This document shows positions 59,601 to 64,000 of a stretch of 64,000 bases of DNA, piece by piece (within the stretch, counting starts at the first letter, position 1; each line of letters opens with the position of its first letter). The notes under the pieces were generated by a model that searched no databases, had not been told where the DNA came from, and saw only the letters and a list, made by a program, of their open reading frames with translations. The stretch lies in assembly GCF_014207985.1 (NCBI RefSeq), contig NZ_JACHMI010000001.1, forward strand, positions 12,631,001 to 12,695,000. Direction: 5' to 3'. Both the position numbers and the translations under genes were made by a program. Origin of the DNA: Nonomuraea rubra (GTDB taxonomy: Bacteria; Actinomycetota; Actinomycetes; Streptosporangiales; Streptosporangiaceae).

Positions 59601-60583
59601 AGCCCGATCCCATCGCTCACACGGTCCGACCGCAAGATGCCGAGCTTGCTCGCGCCCGCGCCGAGTTCCGGGCCGCCGAACGCGAGGCTGATCTCGCCGT
59701 TCAGCGTGCCCGGACCCAGCAGTTGCTTCTCGGCTCCCCGTCCGGCCTCGGGCTGGTCAGTGATGCCGAGCTGCAGCAGCGCATGAGTCGGCTCGGTGAA
59801 CGGCTCACCACGTTGGCAGCCGATGCCGAAGGGATCGAACAGAACGTTCACCGCCTGGCTGTCGAGGGCGGAGGGCGCTACGAAAGCCGCCTGCTCTCCC
59901 AGCGAGACACCTTGGAGAAGCAAGTCCGTCAGATCGAGACGGCGGAAACCGCGGCCCTGCGACTCCAGCAGGCCCGCCAAACCGTCACCGAGGCCCATCA
60001 GCGCCTGACCGAGCTACGCCGGCGACAGCGTGCCGCCGAGCGCGAGCTGGACAGCCTGCGCCCGTGGCACCGAACTCGCCGCCACGACCTGACAGCCACC
60101 CTCGCCGATCTCCACGCCGCCCACGAGCGCATCACTCATGCATTGACGTCACTCCGCGCCCAAGGCCCGGCGCTGGACGAGGCAGCCCGCCAGACCGCCG
60201 CACAGGCCCCGCCCGCCGGCACCTGGCTACAGGTACGACGCCGCCACGCTGAGCTGACACGCGCCCTTGACACGGAACTACACGTCGCAAGACAACGCGA
60301 CGTCTCTCTTGCCGAGATGCGCGCCCGTGAACACCGGCAAGCCCACACCGCCGCCCAGCGCGAACTCACCGCCATCCAAAACGAGATCATGCGCCGATTC
60401 GATCTCCCTCCCGACCAGCGCGACCTCGAACAGCTGATCCGAGCCGAACACACGGACGTCCGGGAAAGAACAGACCAGCGCATCCCGAACGGCACGGATC
60501 GGCGACCTCCTGGGCAGGCATACCAGCCGCCCCGCCACCACTCCAGCAACGAACCCACTCACAGACGTGGCCTGAGCAGGTAG
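56621..60583 (+). CDS. MobF-family conjugative relaxase-helicase (TrwC/TraI-like TraA)
   Basis: The product is 1320 aa; ATG at 56621 with GGGGA 5 bases upstream. Relaxase domain ~1-400: N-terminal 'MEQVEYRL' with candidate nicking Tyr16, 'GYDLTLDLPKSVSVLHGL' (~200-218) and the metal-binding triad 'DPHLHVHFVIANL' (His 288-292). Helicase domain ~560-990: Walker A 'GVPGAGKTT' (~587), Walker B 'VLVVDEAAMVDD' (~655), 'LLGDPKQL' and 'TVASAQGLT', i.e. RecD/TraI-like. A long coiled coil fills ~1010-1240. It nicks oriT, stays bound to the 5' end and unwinds the strand. It is intact, unlike the translocase at 28057-30209. Confidence 0.93.
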   Translation: MAWVSALGPCMEQVEYRLQEGAGCGVPHAGERGREVHDGPDGQLGYRLDGECNLVWIGEGLREFGIVPGTPLTADQHGKARALMDGKDPNTGKQLMAAKHVVDPRGKLPAAPLGAALEEAAAARGTTVGNLLAARPAMVKRAAQMARGIAREGEAHLVRMDDLDRLAFAAGIDLADVYEPEELAYARKWRDARVRIGNRGYDLTLDLPKSVSVLHGLADPRFAAELEAIFAKVVFETVAAVEQWAGYGQRGHQGHGRLAEQMATSGLIGWVMVHRTARPVGAASPDPHLHVHFVIANLVRGLDGKWSAVAAGGRDLYRHAHAADAYLKARMRRALIEDYGISCTRNPETSAWEIAAIPAEARTLFSKRDGQIKQVLAKLGISVGEASRATRKVASTQSRQRKTDATEAELRADWHSQVAAAGLDGSALVAACLDGARLPVRPSPEEIAAWIWRPEGGLTARRKEVTRADVLAAVLDALPGGVAGLAEAEALTDQVLALSPAVRLSDAGARHMSNAARYTSADILQAEQALLSTVRRRYGRGVAALDADTVRLSLDTFQVGHHLTFTDEQRAVLERILRAGHGVEAVIGVPGAGKTTLMAAARVAYESRGVVVRGAATAAVAAATLRAESGIGTDTVATWLLRIRNGMGLAGVDVLVVDEAAMVDDRQLATLLTDAERHGTKVVLLGDPKQLRAIGVGGGFAAIHRQVDGLVLRHNRRQRDPLERRALELFRAGQHRQALHTWAAGGRVCAEAGADDTMARLIADWAATRQPYRSAEGPAVHDELAGLLVLAGTNDAVNRLNLAARAIRRELGELSGPERIYHLAGGATIALAVGDHVRVRKNDYRARRGEGPVDVLNGYRGCVTAIDPRRGVQVEWRRTGADGPTLSREWVSPAYIAAGGLSYGTAMTVASAQGLTSQYSLVYGLGADVHTLYTGMSRDRHNARLYLPRELLESEADQLRHGPVRGPADELQRALAAYALTLYGDRADRLVTPEPDPIAHTVRPQDAELARARAEFRAAEREADLAVQRARTQQLLLGSPSGLGLVSDAELQQRMSRLGERLTTLAADAEGIEQNVHRLAVEGGGRYESRLLSQRDTLEKQVRQIETAETAALRLQQARQTVTEAHQRLTELRRRQRAAERELDSLRPWHRTRRHDLTATLADLHAAHERITHALTSLRAQGPALDEAARQTAAQAPPAGTWLQVRRRHAELTRALDTELHVARQRDVSLAEMRAREHRQAHTAAQRELTAIQNEIMRRFDLPPDQRDLEQLIRAEHTDVRERTDQRIPNGTDRRPPGQAYQPPRHHSSNEPTHRRGLSR

Positions 60584-60802
60584 AGAGAGAAGAAGCCGAC
60601 TCGGCCCGGTGCCACCTCGGCCCTCCTCGCAGCCCGATTATGACCGTCGCTCGCCGCGCCTCCAGGTAGTCGGCCCTCGCTGCGCTCGGTCCGCTCCACC
60701 TGGACCCGCGGCTTCTCGACGGCCGTGGGCAACTGCCGAGGAGGACCGTAGGTGAAGTACGAGAGCGGCACCCAAGTTGATCTTTAGCGCCGATGAAAGT
60801 AG

Positions 60803-61150
60803 TCAACGGCCTTCGAGGTCCTTCACCCGGGCCTCCAGCATTTTCATGCGCTCGGTCAGCTGTCGCACATCGCTGATGAGCTGCTGCAGATCGGGAGAGG
60901 GATCAGGCTGATCGGGAGTCTTGACCACATATGTGCCGCGGGTCGATTGGGTGCTGATCACGCCTTCGCGCGCAAGTTCGTCCAACGCCCGGCGGATGGT
61001 CTCCACAGCGACGCTGTAGCGCTGGGCAAGTTGCCGCCGCGCGGGCAGTCGCTCGCCCACTTCGAGGCGGCCTGCTGCTACCTCTTGTCGCAGGTCATCC
61101 GCGATCTGGAGGTAGACAGGTCGAGGATTGCTGAAGTCAGGCACCGGCAC
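60803..61150 (-). CDS. GntR-family transcriptional regulator, short form
   Basis: The product is 115 aa from the GTG at 61150. The winged helix is at ~10-75 ('PVYLQIADDLRQEVAAGRLEVGERLPARRQLAQRYSVAVETIRRALDELAREGVI' contains the HTH), followed by 'TRGTYVV' and a C-terminal coiled coil ('LISDVRQLTERMKMLEARVKDLE') for dimerisation in place of a ligand domain. Such proteins (KorSA-like) repress transfer and excision genes of actinomycete elements. It is divergent from the right-hand operon across a CTAG-rich spacer. Confidence 0.88.
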   Translation of the reverse strand: MPVPDFSNPRPVYLQIADDLRQEVAAGRLEVGERLPARRQLAQRYSVAVETIRRALDELAREGVISTQSTRGTYVVKTPDQPDPSPDLQQLISDVRQLTERMKMLEARVKDLEGR

Positions 61151-61160
61151 GACACCAAGG

Positions 61161-61236
61161 CTAGGTGTTCTGGGTGTACCAGGAAAGAGGTGTTGAGCTA
61201 GATCTAGACTGAACTAGTACAGTGGTGGTTAGCTAG
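61161..61236. promoter_or_regulatory. CTAG-rich control region next to the GntR gene
   Basis: CTAG occurs five times (61161, 61198, 61204, 61214, 61233), including the palindrome CTAGATCTAG at 61198-61207, AACTAGTAC and AGCTAGTT. CTAG is rare in this DNA, so the cluster is probably the autoregulatory operator set of the adjacent GntR protein. Confidence 0.55.
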
Positions 61237-61240
61237 TTTT

Positions 61241-61726
61241 CGTCCGCTCAGATCCGGGAGGTGGTGTCGTCTTACGCCTGCTGCATGCCGCGAGTTGCCG
61301 CCCAGGTTTGGCGAGACGGATCCATTACCGTCCAAGGCGGTCTGAATCCGGAAAAGAATGTGCTGACGTGCGGAAAGTCGCGGCCGAGGCAAGCTTTGTC
61401 ACGGTCCCGCGAAGGTCTTGCAGAGCGCTGGAGTAGTAGCCTCAAATCCTTGACAGGCCAGTCAACATTCCGTAAAGCGTCGTTGTTTCCTATAGTTGGT
61501 ACACCTGGTCTTGATGTGACCCAAATAACAGGCGGGGGGACGTTGGAAGCGATCGAGGCCGGAGACGCGGGGAGACGCGATCTCGGGCACGCACCTGGTC
61601 GACGGACGCGAGGTCCATGATGTCGACCTTGTTCTAATCCATTGACAGGGGAGAGCCCGGCGCCGCAAAGCTTGCAGGCGCTGAGGCGCCGGGCCTCCCG
61701 CCAGACCCACTCGAAGGGAGTCGGTC
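61241..61726. other. Leader region of the right-hand operon
   Basis: No gene is supported; a 119-codon frame from 61261 has a poorly placed ribosome site and unconvincing composition. It holds promoter-like sequences: TTGACA (61450-61455), 17 bases, TAAAGC (61473-61478); TATAGT (61491-61496); and TTGACA at 61642. An untranslated leader or small RNA is possible. Confidence 0.4.
61655..61694 (+). promoter_or_regulatory. 10-bp perfect inverted repeat before the 46-aa gene
   Basis: GCCCGGCGCC (61655-61664) and GGCGCCGGGC (61685-61694) pair perfectly with a 20-base loop, 32 bp before the GTG at 61727. It is a candidate attenuator or terminator hairpin in the leader. Confidence 0.5.
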
Positions 61727-61867
61727 GTGTTCAGCATGCCATCGGACGCAAGCGCAGACACCTTGGGGGTGCCTTGGCCGCTTGTGCATCGGCTGCTGAC
61801 TCTGATCACCACTCTGACGGCCAGAGCGCAACTTGACAAGTTCTTCGCGACTGGAGTCAGGGAGTGA
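61727..61867 (+). CDS. 46-aa small protein, coupled to the next gene
   Basis: The GTG at 61727 has AAGGGAG 6 bases upstream; the TGA at 61865-61867 overlaps the GTG of the following gene (GTGA). The sequence (MFSMPSDASADTLGVPWPLV, then a Leu/Thr-rich helix 'RLLTLITTLTARAQL') has no recognised family. The ribosome site plus coupling make it credible. Confidence 0.55.
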   Translation: MFSMPSDASADTLGVPWPLVHRLLTLITTLTARAQLDKFFATGVRE

Positions 61868-62261
61868 CAGAGACGGTTCGGCTGTCAACAGACGGCCCTC
61901 ATGACGACGAATACACGTGCGAACCGCCACGGCCTTGTCCGAGGCGGTTCGCGTACTCAACCATGCCACGCTCTCTCACGCTGGCGTCTCCTCTCCGGCC
62001 ACGGTCAACGACGTGCTCGGCAAGGTCAGCGTTGCCGCTGCTCGGCTGGACCAACTGCTAAGGCAGCTCGGTGAGGCGTTGAAGCGCATGCAGGCATCAG
62101 GACAACTGAGCGACGACTGTGGAGACCCTGCTGGGAGTCTTGACAAGGCTTTGTCAGAACTGACTCTGACTCAGGAGATGGCACGCGATCTTGCGATGCA
62201 CCTCGACTGCGCTTTCAACACCACCGCCACCCTGCACCTCACAGGGGCCGGTGAGAGTTAG
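61864..62261 (+). pseudogene. Small actinomycete-element helical protein, probably split by a frameshift
   Basis: The GTG at 61864 gives 'MTETVRLSTDGPHDDEYTCEP'. At ~61920 the expected sequence continues one frame over as 'ATALSEAVRVLNHATLSHAG', then 'KVSVAAARLDQLLRQLGEALKRMQ' to 62261. This 'ALxEAVRVLNHxTL' pattern is typical of a small helical protein family on actinomycete plasmids and AICEs. One base lost after GAACC explains the shift. Alternatively a GTG at 61917 starts a 114-aa protein directly. Function unknown. Confidence 0.6.
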
Positions 62262-62353
62262 CGGTCGCTTCCGGGCTTCCGGAACCGGCTGGACGCTTCG
62301 TCTGCAGCGACAGGTCAACGACGGCCTCCCGAGCCTGCAGTAGCAATCCGACG

Positions 62354-62371
62354 TTCGGATCTTGCTCCGAA
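62354..62371. promoter_or_regulatory. TTCGGA/TCCGAA inverted repeat upstream of the HTH gene
   Basis: TTCGGA and TCCGAA are 6-bp complementary arms with a 6-base loop, 28 bp before the ATG at 62400. A small operator or hairpin. Confidence 0.35.
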
Positions 62372-62399
62372 CCATCCAGATGAACACAAGAGACGAGAG

Positions 62400-63428
62400 A
62401 TGAGTCACGAAGCAGTTAAGTGGGCGCACAACCTTGCGCCCATTCCGATGGATTCCAACGGTAAGCCCAACGCCTCGTGCGCCGCTGTCTTGGTCGGGCT
62501 GGCCATTCATGCCGGCCCCGACGGGAAGGGCGCATTCCCCAGCACCAGGACGCTCGTGCGCTATACCCGCCGGTGCGAGCGCACCGTACGTACGGCACTC
62601 GACCGCCTGGAGGCCGACCAGATCATCCGAAAAGGTGACCCGGCCATCGTGGCCGCCCACATCAAGCGGGGTGATCGGCGCCCGCAAGTCTGGGACCTTG
62701 CGATGGAGCGCGTGCGTACCGATCTGGATGCTGAAGACCTCAAGGCCCTGGAGGCCATGTTCCCCGGTGTCACCGCTCGCGTTGAGGCGGCGAAGGCCGC
62801 CGCCGGTGAAGCACCTGTGGATAACGCCGACGCACAGGCTGTGGACAACCAGGAAGGCGGGGCGCAGCTTTCGCACCCCGTCGCCTCCACGGGGTGCAGC
62901 CGACGTGGCGACGAGGTGCAACCGGTGCAGCTACGGGGTGCAGCCGCTGCACCGGAACTCTCCACTGAACCAAGCAATGAACCACCACCACCCGCACGGG
63001 CCGGCATCGACGCCGGGACACCTGTGGACAACCAAGGGGCGGGCGGTGCGGATCTCGGCAGCCATCAGCAAGCCACCGCCACGCCGGTCGAGTTGTTCTT
63101 GGCCAAGCTCGGCCCCGACTGGCCGCTGTCCAAGGGACAGCTTCGCCGCCTCGTCCCCGTCGTCACCAGGGCAATCGCAGCCGGCTGGGATCCCACCGTT
63201 CTCGCCGAGTACGTACGGGCCAACACCACTGGAGTGCGCAGCCCGTACGCCGTGCTGACATCTCGCCTGGGGGACCTCCCTGATCCGCCGCGTAGGTCCC
63301 GCCGGACATATCCGGATGAGCGAACTGTGGCCGAGGCGACCACGAGTGCGGTGTGCATCCACGGCGACCCACGGCCCCGTGCGTGCGCTCTGTGCCGCCG
63401 TGGCATCGCTCTGGAGGAAACCGCATGA
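62400..63428 (+). CDS. Helix-turn-helix protein of the element (replication/transfer-associated)
   Basis: The product is 342 aa from the ATG at 62400. Residues ~5-85 form a winged-helix region ('EAVKWAHNLAPIPMDSNGK', 'LVGLAIHAGPDGKGAFPSTRTLVRYTRRCERTVRTALDRLEADQII') typical of proteins found just before the integrase in AICEs. The middle (~130-220) is low-complexity Ala/Pro/Gly. The C-terminal part has 'LAKLGPDWPLSKGQLRRLVPVVTRAIAAGW' and ends with a possible zinc site 'CIHGDPRPRACALCRRG'. Likely DNA-binding; initiator or regulator cannot be decided. Coupled to the next ORF (ATGA). Confidence 0.75.
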   Translation: MSHEAVKWAHNLAPIPMDSNGKPNASCAAVLVGLAIHAGPDGKGAFPSTRTLVRYTRRCERTVRTALDRLEADQIIRKGDPAIVAAHIKRGDRRPQVWDLAMERVRTDLDAEDLKALEAMFPGVTARVEAAKAAAGEAPVDNADAQAVDNQEGGAQLSHPVASTGCSRRGDEVQPVQLRGAAAAPELSTEPSNEPPPPARAGIDAGTPVDNQGAGGADLGSHQQATATPVELFLAKLGPDWPLSKGQLRRLVPVVTRAIAAGWDPTVLAEYVRANTTGVRSPYAVLTSRLGDLPDPPRRSRRTYPDERTVAEATTSAVCIHGDPRPRACALCRRGIALEETA

Positions 63429-63541
63429 GGATGCACAAAGCTGCTCTTCCAGAGCACCCAGTGGTTCCAAGCGACCCCGACGCCAATACCGCCAAGCACG
63501 TCGCCGGGGCCGCACTCCTGCCGTCAGCAACGAACGTATAG
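63425..63541 (+). CDS. 38-aa small protein, coupled
   Basis: The ATG at 63425 overlaps the stop of the HTH gene (ATGA). The product is MRMHKAALPEHPVVPSDPDA followed by a short helical end; TAG at 63539-63541. No family is recognised; supported only by coupling and position. Confidence 0.45.
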   Translation: MRMHKAALPEHPVVPSDPDANTAKHVAGAALLPSATNV

Positions 63542-63554
63542 GAGCACCCCCATC

Positions 63555-63707
63555 ATGAAGGCATCCACCCGCCGTACCCAACCGACTCCCCATGTTGTGT
63601 TGCCGAGCGGGCCTCCCCGCCTCACGCCTGGCGCGGCCTCGGAACTGCTCGCCATCCTGTTAGAAGCCCATCACCACCTCCAGACCAGCCACCCGGACGC
63701 GGCCTGA
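63555..63707 (+). CDS. 50-aa small protein before the recombinase
   Basis: The ATG at 63555 has AGGAG 8-9 bases upstream. A basic N-terminus (KASTRRTQPTP) precedes 'LTPGAASELLAILLEAHHHL'. It is 7 bp before the recombinase gene and could be a small directionality factor (Xis-like) by position, though no HTH is evident. Confidence 0.5.
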   Translation: MKASTRRTQPTPHVVLPSGPPRLTPGAASELLAILLEAHHHLQTSHPDAA

Positions 63708-63714
63708 GGAACCC

Positions 63715-64000
63715 ATGAACACCATCCCCTTCGCCTTCTACGGCCGAGTCTCCACTGAGGACAACCAAGACCCCCAGTCCTCACGGGCCTGGCAGATCAC
63801 CCGCTCCCGCGCGCTCATCGAGCCGCGCGGGGGTGTGATCGTCGCCGAGTTCTTCGACGTCGACAAGTCCCGTTCGATCCCTTGGCAGCGCCGCCCGCAC
63901 GCGGCGGCGCTGCTCGCCGAGCTGCGCAACCCCGATCGAGGCTTCGGCGCGGTGGTGATCGGCGAACCACACCGAGCCTTCTACGGCAACCAGTACAGCC
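63715..64000 (+). CDS. Serine site-specific recombinase, N-terminal part (runs off the window)
   Basis: The ATG at 63715 has GAGGA upstream. The 95 visible residues are the start of a resolvase/invertase catalytic domain: 'FAFYGRVSTEDNQDPQSSRAWQ', with the nucleophilic Ser after R-V and the conserved Arg and Gln, then 'VIVAEFFDVDKSRSIPWQRRPHAAALLAEL' and 'FGAVVIGEPHRAFYG', where D-K-S-R matches the S-x-x-R-region of large serine integrases. It is the likely integrase of the element. It continues beyond base 64000. Confidence 0.9.
   Translation, partial: MNTIPFAFYGRVSTEDNQDPQSSRAWQITRSRALIEPRGGVIVAEFFDVDKSRSIPWQRRPHAAALLAELRNPDRGFGAVVIGEPHRAFYGNQYS

Noticed and set aside
61261..61620. 119-aa open frame in the leader of the right-hand operon
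   Set aside because: The ribosome-like GGGAG touches the start codon, composition is unconvincing and promoter-like sequences run through it.

Overview
The window is very GC-rich, has strong G/C third-position bias, many GTG starts and abundant 4-base (GTGA/ATGA) stop-start overlaps. Together with its gene families (DUF2637, DUF6879, PF04672-type methyltransferase, DUF5753-type XRE regulators, FxLD lanthipeptide genes) this points to a filamentous actinomycete, probably Streptosporangiaceae (Nonomuraea-like). The genus is inferred from memory of these families, not from a search.

Region 1 (1-26 kb) looks like ordinary, mostly catabolic or regulatory chromosome. It holds the 3' end of a molybdopterin hydroxylase, a DUF2267-pterin dehydratase fusion, an anti-sigma-type ATPase, a WGR/beta-propeller protein, an MFS exporter divergent from an Lrp regulator, a secreted lipase, a Tat-exported polysaccharide lyase 8, and a beta-lactamase-fold hydrolase. 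It continues with a C39 peptidase-ABC exporter coupled to a 57-aa membrane protein, a frameshifted PadR gene, an acyl-CoA dehydrogenase-fold/hydrolase pair, a GAF-SpoIIE phosphatase, an RCC1-repeat protein, a haloalkane dehalogenase-like enzyme, and a NodB deacetylase-GT2 fusion with its coupled membrane partner. It ends in a broken FtsX-like permease.

Region 2 (about 27 kb to beyond the right edge) is an integrative/conjugative element of actinomycete type. It has a DUF2637 protein, an FtsK/TraB-like translocase (frameshifted) followed by a CGCTAG repeat cluster, a MobF (TrwC/TraI-like) relaxase-helicase preceded by inverted repeats, a GntR regulator with a CTAG-rich control region, small coupled ORFs, a helix-turn-helix protein and, running off the end, a serine recombinase. 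The left junction is probably in the gene-poor stretch 25977-27012.

The cargo of the element falls into four parts. (i) A NYN-domain protein is divergent from an unknown protein. (ii) A DUF6879/XRE regulatory operon is bracketed by palindromes sharing GAGAAACTT, and the second palindrome lies in front of an unusual operon of radical SAM enzyme, DEDDh exonuclease, dTMP kinase and SAM methyltransferase. (iii) An intact IS256-family insertion and a decayed IS630 copy flank an FxLD-type class I lanthipeptide cluster: a LanS_A-like PCMT methyltransferase, a 59-aa precursor, LanB, LanC, a second SpaB_C-type protein and a helical-repeat protein. (iv) A very large secreted RHS/YD-repeat protein carries a C-terminal tip of unknown activity, with a small two-helix membrane protein next to it that may be its immunity factor.

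Several genes carry single-base frameshifts in or beside C/G runs (PadR, FtsK, the IS630 transposase, the DNA adenine methylase, a small ICE protein). Some are probably real decay, but residual sequencing indels cannot be excluded from this window alone.
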